Assembly: GCF_026651855.1 (NCBI RefSeq)
Contig: NZ_CP093282.1
Coordinates: 20,881-84,880 of the forward strand
Length of the DNA: 64,000 bases
Reading direction: 5' to 3'
Source: Pseudomonas silvicola
GTDB taxonomy: Bacteria > Pseudomonadota > Gammaproteobacteria > Pseudomonadales > Pseudomonadaceae
The translations under genes were made by a program, and so were the position numbers. The notes under the pieces were generated by a model. It saw only the letters and a program-made list of their open reading frames with translations. It had not been told where the DNA came from and ran no database searches. This document shows positions 39,417 to 47,675 of the stretch, one piece after another; positions within the stretch are counted from its first letter, which is position 1; each line of letters starts with the position of its first letter.

Positions 39417-39695
39417 TCAGGATCCCGAGGGGTTTAGTTCCAGGGTATTGGGGTCCACGAACAAGTCAGCCATAAGTGCAATAGCTGCTTGCTCGTCGGG
39501 GCTCGGCTCCGGGTTTTGAGCGTGGAAAATACGAGCTGTGGTGTGCGCGTACCGAACCACCTCCGCTAGCGCCTCAACCTCCGATCCAGCCACCCCTGAC
39601 GCATGCTGGCCGCCGATCACCACGGTGTAGCCCCAACTGGTTGGGGCATGGTCGTGAAGCCCATAGGCGAGACTCAAAGAGTACTGAGGCTTCAT
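39417..39695 (-). CDS. Hypothetical protein (92 aa)
   Basis: The start overlaps the kfrA stop by 4 bp (ATGA). The protein, MKPQYSLSLAYGLHDHAPT..., has a strand-rich first half and an acidic helical end. Coupled to kfrA. Function unknown. Confidence 0.58.
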   Translation of the reverse strand: MKPQYSLSLAYGLHDHAPTSWGYTVVIGGQHASGVAGSEVEALAEVVRYAHTTARIFHAQNPEPSPDEQAAIALMADLFVDPNTLELNPSGS

Positions 39696-40717
39696 GGCTT
39701 ACCCCCTTTAGGTGCCCCACCAGGTTTAGCCGCGGGCTTCGTAGAACTCTTGGTAGCCGCTTTCGGCTGCGCGGGTTTCTGCGCCGTAGGTGGTGCCTGC
39801 AACGCCTTCAACTGTTCGTCCAGCACCTGCGCACGACCGATAGCCAACGCCTCGTTGCGCCGAGACTGATCCAGCTCCTGCTGAACGCTGTGTAGCTCGA
39901 CCTTGGCGGCCTCTCGCGCGGATTGCAGCTCTTGGCGGACCACGCTCAGCTGCTCGGCCAAATGAGTCTGGGAGGTTTCGGCTTTCTGCAGCGATCCTTC
40001 CAGCTCGCGAACATTGCCCCGCAGATCCTGGCATACGCGGGCATCTTCCACGTGCTGCTTCTCGGCACGCTCAACGTCGCCCAGAGCCTGCGCCTGTAGC
40101 TGCCGCGCCATTTGTTCCTGCTGCTTGGCCTCGGCAAGCTGGGCCCGCAGATCTGCCAGCTGGGCATTGGCCGACTCGGCCTGTGCCTTGGCGGCCGCTT
40201 CAGTGGACGACACTCGCTCGCGAAGCTGAGCCAGCTCCAGGGCTTGGTCCTGAACTTTGCCCTGGGACTCCACCAGCTGCTGGTTGAGCGCTTCCAGGTC
40301 GCCCTCAACCTGGTCGAGTTTGGCTTCCAGTTCATCAACCATTGCTGAGGCATCGGCAAGCTCTCTTTCGGCCTGCTCTTTCTGGTCGCCAGCGCTACGC
40401 ACAACCTCAGCAACCCGCCGCTCGCTGGCCCGTACAGCCTTGCCATTGATGTCGACGACGATGGTGGACAGCTGCTGGACCAGACTCGCGCAGGCCGTTT
40501 CAAGCTGCTGGGCAACCTCAATAGGCAGCTCAGTAACCGGCTCAGGCTCCACGGCCGCTTGGCTTGCCAAGTGCTCGTCCCAGACCTTCTTGAGACGTGC
40601 CTGATCCCCGCCGCCGACCAGCTTGCGCAGCGCGAAGCCGGTCACGGTCTTGCCGCCAGCCTGAATCTTCAAGCCTGCTTCGATGATTTGCTCACTGGTG
40701 AAATCTGCTGGGCGCAT
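39692..40717 (-). CDS. kfrA: KfrA-like DNA-binding coiled-coil protein
   Basis: 341 aa from ATG 40717 (AGGAGG 7 nt upstream). The N-terminal domain (TSEQIIEAGLKIQAGGKTVTGFALRKLVGGG) is the KfrA-type helix-turn-helix. Residues about 70-310 are a nearly unbroken coiled coil, and the tail is Lys/Pro/Ala-rich. KfrA of IncP plasmids represses its own gene and supports stable inheritance, probably as a long filament on DNA. The A+G-rich repeat upstream may be its operator. Confidence 0.85.
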   Translation of the reverse strand: MRPADFTSEQIIEAGLKIQAGGKTVTGFALRKLVGGGDQARLKKVWDEHLASQAAVEPEPVTELPIEVAQQLETACASLVQQLSTIVVDINGKAVRASERRVAEVVRSAGDQKEQAERELADASAMVDELEAKLDQVEGDLEALNQQLVESQGKVQDQALELAQLRERVSSTEAAAKAQAESANAQLADLRAQLAEAKQQEQMARQLQAQALGDVERAEKQHVEDARVCQDLRGNVRELEGSLQKAETSQTHLAEQLSVVRQELQSAREAAKVELHSVQQELDQSRRNEALAIGRAQVLDEQLKALQAPPTAQKPAQPKAATKSSTKPAAKPGGAPKGGKP

Positions 40718-40764
40718 ACAAAAGCCTCCTAAGTGTTCACCAATACTACACCACCCCCAAATGA

Positions 40765-40820
40765 AAAGAAAGTAAGTAAGTACGAAAGAAAGTAAGTAAG
40801 TAAGTAAGAAAGTAAGAAAT
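40765..40820. repeat. GTAA tetranucleotide tract before kfrA
   Basis: GTAA/AAGT repeated about ten times with small breaks (AAAG, ACGA), all purine-rich on one strand. It sits in the kfrA promoter region, about 50-100 bp before the start codon. It could be a KfrA operator or a slipped-strand expression switch. Confidence 0.6.
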
Positions 40821-40858
40821 TGACAAAAGAAGTAAGATTGCCTGGTTGACGGTCTGAA

Positions 40859-40910
40859 TGATTGCATTCGGGCAACCAGGTGCCGCGCTGGCCACCTTTT
40901 TTTGCCATCA
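40859..40910. repeat. Bipartite TGATTGCA element 9
   Basis: TGATTGCA (40,859) and TGCCATCA (40,903), starts 44 bp apart; the interior has CCAGG and CTGGCCACC as in element 4. Confidence 0.6.
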
Positions 40911-40943
40911 AAAAACCCGCCTCAGCGCTAACTGGGCGGGTTT
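40909..40943 (-). terminator. Terminator of the 77-aa gene at 40,961
   Basis: On the minus strand AACCCGCC pairs with GGCGGGTT (40,914-40,921/40,935-40,942), followed by a T tract. The tract touches bipartite element 9. Confidence 0.8.
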
Positions 40944-40960
40944 GGGTAGATCTGCGTTCG

Positions 40961-41194
40961 CTAACGCAGCGGCTCGCACATAACGTTGAACGAATCGCTG
41001 CCATCGGTAGACCGATCCGGTACCAAGCTCCACCCCAGCTGCCGCGCCACGGCGGCCAATGCTGCTATCTCCAGGTCGTCCTGGTAGCTCTGGCCCCTCG
41101 CGCGGTAGCCAGCGCCGATAGCCGACAGGCGAGCCGATAATGCAGTGATGATGAATGCCACGTTTTCCTGGGGCACGGTGACGGTGTGGTTCAT
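40961..41194 (-). CDS. Hypothetical protein (77 aa)
   Basis: ATG 41194 follows GGAG. MNHTVTVPQENVAFIITALSARL... reads as a short helical protein with LEIAALAAVARQLGW in the middle. It is a single-gene unit with its own terminator. Function unknown. Confidence 0.55.
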   Translation of the reverse strand: MNHTVTVPQENVAFIITALSARLSAIGAGYRARGQSYQDDLEIAALAAVARQLGWSLVPDRSTDGSDSFNVMCEPLR

Positions 41195-41283
41195 AGTGAC
41201 GGGCTCCGGCAGTCCTGGGCAGGGGCGCGCCAGGTACACTCACTGTATCGTAACGTACTGATATTCCTTGTGACCTTGCTGAA

Positions 41284-41335
41284 TGATGGCAAACACTTGT
41301 GCTGCAGGACGTTTTCAGCCTTCCATTTGATTGCA
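41284..41335. repeat. Bipartite TGATTGCA element 10
   Basis: TGATGGCA (41,284) and TGATTGCA (41,328), same orientation, starts 44 bp apart. It lies between two divergent genes, 14 bp before the start of the three-module HTH gene. Confidence 0.6.
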
Positions 41336-41349
41336 AATTCCTTGGACCG

Positions 41350-41790
41350 ATGCCTAAGAACTCCAGAATCGCCCCCTACGACGATGCGCTGGGCACGATG
41401 CCAGATGCCTGGATCGCGCAGGCCGCGAACATGACCACCGAAGCAGTGCGACAGCGGCGATTGCGGCTTGGCATTCCTGCCTATGTCACTCCAGCCGATA
41501 CCACGCTGGACGCATTTCATCAGCTGATGGGAATGATGCCGGATGCTGCGATTGCCAAGCTCGCAGGAACGGCCGCAGCGAGGGTTTCGTACCGCAGAAA
41601 TGCACTTGGCATTCCCGCCTACGTCAACCAGGCTGAGCCACTCGCTGCTCACGACCACTTGCTGGGCACCATGACCGACCAGGCCGTGGCGGATTTAGCT
41701 GGGGTATCGAAACAGGCGATCACAGCCCGCAGATCTGCCAAAGGAATACCTTCGTTCCGTGACCAAAGCCGTAACCGCACCTGCCCTTGA
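41350..41790 (+). CDS. Tandem helix-turn-helix repeat protein (146 aa)
   Basis: Three modules (about residues 9-45, 54-91 and 98-136) with the pattern LGTMxDAxIAxxAxxxxxxVxxRRxxLGIPAY. Same architecture as the four-module gene at 30,653. The final residues and the TGA stop come from the first bases of hairpin repeat copy 4, so the natural C-terminus may have been cut by that repeat. ATG 41350; the ribosome site is weak. Confidence 0.68.
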   Translation: MPKNSRIAPYDDALGTMPDAWIAQAANMTTEAVRQRRLRLGIPAYVTPADTTLDAFHQLMGMMPDAAIAKLAGTAAARVSYRRNALGIPAYVNQAEPLAAHDHLLGTMTDQAVADLAGVSKQAITARRSAKGIPSFRDQSRNRTCP

Positions 41791-42031
41791 ACGGAGCGCG
41801 GTCAAGCTGAATGGCGGGGGCCCCGCCGCAGGTGGGTTCCGCGTCCGCAGGACCGCCGCAGGCGCATTCTGCTTGACGGTGCGCAGTGACCCCCAATCTT
41901 GGCCTGGGAGTGCAGTGGAGCTTCACCCCACTGCGCTCCCGAGGCACCGGGATGATCCCCGGCGGGTTTACAAGGGCAGCGCCCTTGGTTTGTGATTGCC
42001 GTCCAGGGGGCACCCCTGGCCGCCGGAGGCG
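41783..42031 (-). repeat. GC-rich hairpin repeat, copy 4
   Basis: Near identical to copy 2, same orientation, 249 bp. It supplies the stop codon of the tandem-HTH gene and is followed 69 bp later by bipartite element 11. Confidence 0.8.
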
Positions 42032-42099
42032 TCTGTACGTGAAATCTGTAAGAGTTTCGGCAGGTAGCACCTGCGCTTTTCACGACAACGCACAAGGAA

Positions 42100-42151
42100 T
42101 GATTGCATTACCGGCATCGATCGCGGCCGCCGGCGGCGAGTAATGATTGCA
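42100..42151. repeat. Bipartite TGATTGCA element 11
   Basis: TGATTGCA at 42,100 and 42,144, both exact, starts 44 bp apart; TTAC/GTAA inside and CATCGATCG centrally. It ends 7 bp from the stop of the 77-aa gene. Confidence 0.68.
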
Positions 42152-42158
42152 TTCTTTC

Positions 42159-42392
42159 TCAGCTTTCTCGATCAAGAAAAGCCTCGGCGGCGTCCGCATA
42201 ACGGGCATCGGCCAATTCGTTCAGCTCGATCAACTCACTATCATCAATCACACCAAGGCGGTGCAGCACCTCAGCATGTTTTCGCAACGCGCCGTGCTGG
42301 GATTCAGGAATGTTCCGGGCTGCTTTCTCGTCGGCCAGCAGTTCATGCCAGGCTTGCAGCTCTGCTGCTTTTGCTTCATCAGGGATAATCAT
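42159..42392 (-). CDS. Hypothetical acidic helical protein (77 aa)
   Basis: ATG 42392 with GGAGAG 6 nt upstream. MIIPDEAKAAELQAWHELLAD... is helical and acidic. HAEVLHRLGVIDDSELIEL resembles a stretch in the 172-aa HTH protein (14,829). No family recognised. Last gene of the turn, next to the origin. Confidence 0.6.
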   Translation of the reverse strand: MIIPDEAKAAELQAWHELLADEKAARNIPESQHGALRKHAEVLHRLGVIDDSELIELNELADARYADAAEAFLDRES

Positions 42393-43057
42393 TGCGATCT
42401 CTCCAGGGCAGAGCCATAGGATTGAGATAGCACGCTGCAAACGCGGTTCAATCATTCGCCAGGCGCCGCGGTAGACCGGCAAAACGCCAAACTCAAAATG
42501 CATGCCTTCACCGAAGGCACCTAGCGTACTTAAGGCACAAGGGTTCTTGGGGAAACCCGCGCGCACGCGCGCCCGGTTGAGGCGGCAGGTGGCGCAGCCG
42601 CCTGGGGCCGATTTATCCGGGTCTTAGCGTCTCAGGACAGCTTCACCGTCCTGGGACGCTTAGACGGGTTGTGGTAAGGTCTCGGCCACACCCAAAGCCC
42701 ACGGGTGCAGGGGCCGTAGGCTCCTGCCGAGGGTCTGGGGCGAGCAGCCCCAGGGTCTCGCGCCGTGCCTTCGGCACGATTTGCGCGAGGCGTCATTTGG
42801 TGCTGCGCAGCGGCACCACCCATCTGTAGCTTTAAAACCCACTGGTTAATGACCGACACTTAAAAAAATGCTTGCCGACACTTAACGTCAACTATTCAAG
42901 AGCTTAGCCATGCGGCCTGTGGATAACTTTGTTTTTGAGGGGGGTTGCGCTGCTATTCGGAGCTGCGCACGTGGCGCAGCGGCGTTTTTAGCGTCAATCA
43001 GCAGTGGTGGGCAGGGATTGCCCGCCATCAGGGCGTGGGGAGGCCTGTCAGGGCTGA
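42393..43057. other. Origin region, second pass
   Basis: The complete left edge of the origin is seen here: from the 77-aa gene start through the circle junction to the repA stop. DnaA box at 42,918-42,926; direct repeats at 42,853 and 42,875. GC-rich tracts near 42,555 carry alternating GCGC runs. Confidence 0.7.
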
Positions 43058-43933
43058 CTAGGCGGTATGTTGGTCGAAGTTTGCAAGCCTTCGGTCTACC
43101 TCGGCGTTGATCGCCTGGGCATCCCAATCCGGGTATGCCTGCTTGAGCTGGATCAGTAGATCCAGCCTGGCACGCATGAAGTCTTCGCTCCGGGGCTGCG
43201 CGGGGCGGGTAAAGGCCGCTTTCGCGGCCGCTACGGTCTTGGCGGCTGCTTTGCCGGTGGCCACCCCCCCCAGCACCAGGGCATTACGGGCCCACCCTGT
43301 GAGGGTACCGCCAGCCTTCTTGATTTTCTTCGCCAGCCGGTCAGATGCCCGCTCTTTCTCATTCTGCAAGCGGCGGCCAAGGCCAAAGGCCGTAAATAGT
43401 AGGCGGTTAACCGCTTTAACGGCCGCCAGGCCGCGCCAGGAGCCGTCAGGCTGTAATTGCCGTGGCTGGGCGACGGTGATTAGGTTTGCACGCTTGAGGT
43501 CCGCCATGGCGCGTTCAGCGCGGCGCATGGGAAGCCCGGTGAACTCGACCAGGTAGGGCAACGTCAGGGACATGAAGCCTTCTCTGGTCGGTACCCCGCA
43601 GCGCAGCGACACCAGATCGGTACGCGAGATAATCGCACGCAGCAACAGCAGGCAGCTTTCGCGGCGCTCGCTGCGTTGCTGCCTGCCTTTCTTGCTGAGA
43701 TTGGCGTTGCGCAGTGATGGGATGACGTTAGGCGCGCTGTAGTAGCGCGTCACCCGCTCCTGCAGTTCGATCAGGATGCCAGGCAGTTGCTTGTCTGAAG
43801 TGGTCACGGGCTTGACCAGTTCCAGACGCGGCGCGTCGGGAACATGGCCGCAGTAGTTACCGCCGTGATTCACACGCGGTACATACGCCCTTTTCTTCCG
43901 AGTCCCACTATTAGCCGTTGCGCTTGAGTCCAT
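43058..43933 (-). CDS. repA: Replication initiator RepA (second pass)
   Basis: Same gene as 618-1,493: IncFII-like initiator of 291 aa, coupled to its leader peptide. Confidence 0.78.
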   Translation of the reverse strand: MDSSATANSGTRKKRAYVPRVNHGGNYCGHVPDAPRLELVKPVTTSDKQLPGILIELQERVTRYYSAPNVIPSLRNANLSKKGRQQRSERRESCLLLLRAIISRTDLVSLRCGVPTREGFMSLTLPYLVEFTGLPMRRAERAMADLKRANLITVAQPRQLQPDGSWRGLAAVKAVNRLLFTAFGLGRRLQNEKERASDRLAKKIKKAGGTLTGWARNALVLGGVATGKAAAKTVAAAKAAFTRPAQPRSEDFMRARLDLLIQLKQAYPDWDAQAINAEVDRRLANFDQHTA

Positions 43934-44006
43934 CTTCCCGCCATTCGGCGGCAAACTGATGACATTCTGCCTTCTGCAACTTGCACGAAGCCGCAGTGCC
44001 AGCCAT
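43911..44006 (-). CDS. RepA leader peptide (second pass)
   Basis: Copy of the 31-aa coupler at 1,471-1,566. Confidence 0.68.
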   Translation of the reverse strand: MAGTAASCKLQKAECHQFAAEWREDGLKRNG

Positions 44007-44015
44007 AATCAGCTC

Positions 44016-44101
44016 ACCTTGTTAAGGAACAGGTTTCTACCGTCGAAAGAGAAAACCTGTTCTGGATTGTCCCAAAAGCCCGGTTACCAGCCGGGCTTTT
44101 T
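44016..44101 (+). ncRNA. CopA-like antisense RNA (second pass)
   Basis: Copy of 1,576-1,661; promoter at 43,981-44,009 and terminator at 44,074-44,101. Confidence 0.68.
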
Positions 44102-44117
44102 GGTTTCTGCCATTTGG

Positions 44118-44369
44118 CTATGCCACTTGCAAATTCACTACCTTCACCTCACTGAATCCCACACGGGCTACGTCAGCGCTTACCGCCTCAAGACTCTTGT
44201 AGATCTTGTGGCGCGTCGACCGGGCAACGGTCATGTATTCATGCGATCCATCTGTGCGCTCAACAGTGAGCACCCATGCATTTTGTTGCATCGGCGCAGG
44301 TGCGACGATTGCCGCTTTTAAAGCGCCGTCCTTGAACAGATCGCGCATTGCAGATAGATCCACGGCCAT
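44118..44369 (-). CDS. 83-aa protein upstream of repA (second pass)
   Basis: Copy of 1,678-1,929, one of two paralogues. Confidence 0.6.
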   Translation of the reverse strand: MAVDLSAMRDLFKDGALKAAIVAPAPMQQNAWVLTVERTDGSHEYMTVARSTRHKIYKSLEAVSADVARVGFSEVKVVNLQVA

Positions 44370-44512
44370 TTAGCCCCCAATCAACGTGGTTAGAACCGAT
44401 TGAAGACTAAGCGCCACTGCATGAAAAAGCAAATTCATGTAGTCAGAAACCTGCAAAAAAGCATGTATGTACACCTTTGGATGCAGGTTTTTGGAGATTC
44501 ATGGGCAGGTTT

Positions 44513-44788
44513 TTAGCGTAACGTCCCGCTGCGAGGCGCATCCTCGCGTTCAAATTCCTGCGGCAGCCGAATCTCGATGCTCCTGAAGCCAATGCGGTGA
44601 GCATCCATCAGGGCGGCATTCAACCGCACGTACACCTTCTTCGCTCCCTCGGCGGCCAGGGTTACAGCCACTTGATCCCCGCTCTGCTTGGTAACGATAA
44701 GAGTCCAGCCACCGTCGCAGCACTGTTCAACAGTGGCCCCGGTTAGGACCCCCTCCGTGAAAAGATCTTTCAGCGTACGTAGTCGCAC
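44513..44788 (-). CDS. 91-aa paralogue (second pass)
   Basis: Copy of 2,073-2,348; GTG start. Confidence 0.6.
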   Translation of the reverse strand: MRLRTLKDLFTEGVLTGATVEQCCDGGWTLIVTKQSGDQVAVTLAAEGAKKVYVRLNAALMDAHRIGFRSIEIRLPQEFEREDAPRSGTLR

Positions 44789-44815
44789 AGTTCTTCCTTA
44801 TTCGTATCTGGTTTT

Positions 44816-44867
44816 TGCGATCATATTTTCGATGGCCAGCTCGACCAGGTGCACCGAAATGCAATCA
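44816..44867. repeat. Bipartite element 1 (second pass)
   Basis: Copy of 2,376-2,427. Confidence 0.6.
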
Positions 44868-44875
44868 AAATGAAT

Positions 44876-45108
44876 CGCCTCCGGCGGCCAGGGGTGCCCC
44901 CTGGACGGCAATCACAAACCAAGGGCGCTGCCCTTGTTAACCCGCCGGGGATCATCCCGGTGCCTCGGGAGCGCAGTGGGGTGAAGCTCCACTGCACTCC
45001 CAGGCCAAGATTGGGGTCACTCCTGGCCGTCAAGCAGAATGCGCCTGCGGCGGTCCTACGGACGCGGAACCCACCTGCGGCGGGGCCCCCGCCATTCAGC
45101 TTGACCGC
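44876..45108 (+). repeat. GC-rich hairpin repeat copy 1 (second pass)
   Basis: Copy of 2,436-2,668. Confidence 0.75.
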
Positions 45109-45121
45109 CATCCGTTTCAAA

Positions 45122-45322
45122 TCACTTGCCTTCGGTTTTTTGGTCGGGGATGCGTAGGACCAGCTTCCCGTGCACAGACAGGCCGGGGGTCAGTTCGATG
45201 TTGATACCTTTGCCATCGGCGTTGGACCAGGCCGCGCCAACGCGCGTCCAATAGGTTTTCTTCTCACCATTGCTCTCGTACTCATGGGGGATCAACGCGT
45301 CGTAACGGGTCTTGGTGCTCAT
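45122..45322 (-). CDS. 66-aa small plasmid protein (second pass)
   Basis: Copy of 2,682-2,882. Confidence 0.65.
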   Translation of the reverse strand: MSTKTRYDALIPHEYESNGEKKTYWTRVGAAWSNADGKGINIELTPGLSVHGKLVLRIPDQKTEGK

Positions 45323-45344
45323 GGTGTGTTTCCTCTGGTGGTGG

Positions 45345-45506
45345 TTAGTAGCCAAGCCAAATCAGGAGGGTCCGGGCCTGGTATTGCTGGTGGTCTCCCA
45401 CGTCGCGAACGAATTCCTCAAAATCCGCGGAGTGACGCAGACACTCGCGCTGTGCGAAGGCTCGCGACACGACAGGGTTTTCTTCCAGCGCTTCGTCGTA
45501 GGTCAT
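45345..45506 (-). CDS. 53-aa WLGY protein (second pass)
   Basis: Copy of 2,905-3,066. Confidence 0.65.
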   Translation of the reverse strand: MTYDEALEENPVVSRAFAQRECLRHSADFEEFVRDVGDHQQYQARTLLIWLGY

Positions 45507-45533
45507 CGACACAGTGCAAATCCTTCGTTGGGG

Positions 45534-45944
45534 TTAGTCCCAGTTGCCGTACATCTCCCACAGCTCGCGCCCCGGATCCTTCAGCGCTGCTTCGGACCGT
45601 TTTGCCATTTCTTCCAGGTCACGGCCGTAGTAGCCGCTAGCTACGAGCACAGCCCGAGCGTCGGCCGGACTCAATCGCTCGCAAAGCTGGTGGATCGCCA
45701 GGGCGCATCCGTATTCGTGGCAACTGTCAAAACTGCTATGGGGTATCTTCGCTTCCCGAATCACGGCTTCGACCAACTGTCGCGCGCTGACGAATATGTG
45801 GTTGTGATAGACCAGGATGTCGCCTGCAAGGCGCTGGAGGTCTTGGGGCCGCTTGCCCTTGAGGCTTGCACGAATGAACGGTGCCCAGCTCCAGTGGCTC
45901 TCTCTGAAGGCCTGAAACCAGGCTGTATCATCGTTTGTAAGCAT
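45534..45944 (-). CDS. Hypothetical protein, 136 aa (second pass)
   Basis: Copy of 3,094-3,504. Confidence 0.6.
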   Translation of the reverse strand: MLTNDDTAWFQAFRESHWSWAPFIRASLKGKRPQDLQRLAGDILVYHNHIFVSARQLVEAVIREAKIPHSSFDSCHEYGCALAIHQLCERLSPADARAVLVASGYYGRDLEEMAKRSEAALKDPGRELWEMYGNWD

Positions 45945-46050
45945 TGCCCTTCCCTCCTTCGAATTTGGTGCCGGATGCCCCGGCCAGCTCACCACTAGGC
46001 AGGTGACGCAACTGCTGGGCAGATCCTCCTGCGAGCAGTCCATTGCTTAA

Positions 46051-46359
46051 TCAGTTGCCGTCGTCCTGGGCCCGCTTGTTGGCTTCTTCCAGGTACCGGT
46101 CTTTGTCGCTGTCGCTAACGCTGAAACTGGGCGTGTCGACGCAGTAGGTTTTGATCTTGTGCTTCTTGCGGTAAATCATCGGGGGCTTCCAACACTGGGT
46201 GTACACCTTTGGGCAATCGCCGCCGGTGAAGCCGGTGGTGACGCACATCGACCAGGCCCCGCGCATGTCGTTCTTGTCGTCCCAATCGAAATCCAACTCG
46301 CTGCCCGCCAGGGCATGGGCCGATAGGGCCAACCCCACAATCACAAAGAGCGCTTTCAT
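46051..46359 (-). CDS. Four-cysteine secreted protein (second pass)
   Basis: Copy of 3,611-3,919. Confidence 0.65.
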   Translation of the reverse strand: MKALFVIVGLALSAHALAGSELDFDWDDKNDMRGAWSMCVTTGFTGGDCPKVYTQCWKPPMIYRKKHKIKTYCVDTPSFSVSDSDKDRYLEEANKRAQDDGN

Positions 46360-47135
46360 AGCTTCCGTGCCTCAACCTGGGCCGCGCTCGCGCTAGCCAT
46401 ACCGGCCTTGATCGAGCTGACGTAGTTTTGGGTCTCGGGGTATGGGGGAACCCCCATGTATTTGTCGACAGCGCCAGGACCGGCGTTGTAAGCAGCCAGG
46501 GCCAGGTCCACCGACTTGTACTTAGCCATCAGCTCAGCCAGGTACTGAGTACCGACATTGATGTTCGACTCTGGGTCGTACGGGTCGATGTTGAAACGCT
46601 CAGACACCGAATCCATGAGCTGCATCAGACCTTTGGCACCCTTCGGGCTAACAGCTTCCGGGTTGTAGTTCGACTCAGCCAAAATCACGCGATGCACCAG
46701 CTGCGGGTCCAGGGCGCGCTTGGCCGCGTACTTGTTCACCAGGTCGGCATAAGGCGAATCCTTCAGTTCCCCTGTAACAGGTCCCTGAAAGCCTGGGCCC
46801 GCTGCCTCAGCTCCAGCCACTTCCGGCGCAGCCTGGATCGGTGCAGGGCGAGGCTTGAATGCTCCCTTCATTGCATCGATCTGGGCTGCCGTCCACCCCT
46901 TGCGCCGGTTCTCAGAGCCAAACGCCGACAGCGGCCGGGGCTGACTGTCGACCACCGGGGCCGCAGCTACGGCCGGGGCTCCGGCCGATGCGCCTGGCCC
47001 TTCCGGGAACAGGTACGAATAGAGCTGCTCGTCGGTGTCGGCCGCATCCTCGGTCGCGTGTGCGTGGACGGCGAAGCCGCCCAACAGCACAAGCGCCGCC
47101 AGGGCCTTATTTGGTCGAGTTAGAAAGAACGACAT
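46356..47135 (-). CDS. virB1: VirB1-like lytic transglycosylase (second pass)
   Basis: Copy of 3,916-4,695. Confidence 0.88.
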   Translation of the reverse strand: MSFFLTRPNKALAALVLLGGFAVHAHATEDAADTDEQLYSYLFPEGPGASAGAPAVAAAPVVDSQPRPLSAFGSENRRKGWTAAQIDAMKGAFKPRPAPIQAAPEVAGAEAAGPGFQGPVTGELKDSPYADLVNKYAAKRALDPQLVHRVILAESNYNPEAVSPKGAKGLMQLMDSVSERFNIDPYDPESNINVGTQYLAELMAKYKSVDLALAAYNAGPGAVDKYMGVPPYPETQNYVSSIKAGMASASAAQVEARKL

Positions 47136-47301
47136 AGTTGGTGACCTCTGGCTCGTTATCGACGCTTACAGGGCGGGTGAGGTCGCGGTAGACCACATTG
47201 CGCGAGGTCAGGGCAAAGAAGTCCCCTGTCCCGCTGACCTGCGTAGTGCCGCAACCGCTAAGCACACCAACAATGGAAAGTGCGAATACCAGCTTCTTCA
47301 T
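47107..47301 (-). CDS. Small lipoprotein, VirB7-like candidate (second pass)
   Basis: Copy of 4,667-4,861. Confidence 0.65.
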   Translation of the reverse strand: MKKLVFALSIVGVLSGCGTTQVSGTGDFFALTSRNVVYRDLTRPVSVDNEPEVTNYVVLSNSTK

Positions 47302-47675
47302 GACTTCTTCTCCGAAAACGAAATGAGCATGTGATTGCGGTCCACCACGATCCAGTGGTCAGTGCCGATCAGCAGTTGAAGCGCATCCACAATGGGCATC
47401 GTGCGGTGGATCTTCGCCACGGGCGGAATGCGCTCGTTGACCAAACGGACTGCATCACTAGGCGCTGGGTAGGCTGTCACCAGGCGGTACCCGGTCGGCT
47501 CCAGCAGATAGCGTGCGGCCTCCCCTACCGTTTTCACGTCCTCGGGGTAAACGGTCCGCGCATAAAGGCTCAGCGGATCGAGGATGTAGGGCTTTGTGGG
47601 TTGTTGATCCTGGGCGAACGAACAGGCCGGAATAATCGCCAGGATCAACAGCGCTTTAATCAACATATTTCGCAT
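47298..47675 (-). CDS. PilL_N/TcpQ-like protein (second pass)
   Basis: Copy of 4,858-5,235. Confidence 0.6.
   Translation of the reverse strand: MRNMLIKALLILAIIPACSFAQDQQPTKPYILDPLSLYARTVYPEDVKTVGEAARYLLEPTGYRLVTAYPAPSDAVRLVNERIPPVAKIHRTMPIVDALQLLIGTDHWIVVDRNHMLISFSEKKS

Noticed and set aside
2376-42151. Integron attC sites as the identity of the bipartite elements
   Set aside because: The length and end boxes are reminiscent, but the boxes are TGATTGCA and not the RYYYAAC/GTTRRRY core sites, and there is no integron integrase (a tyrosine recombinase) on the plasmid. The cassette idea is kept only as a hypothesis.
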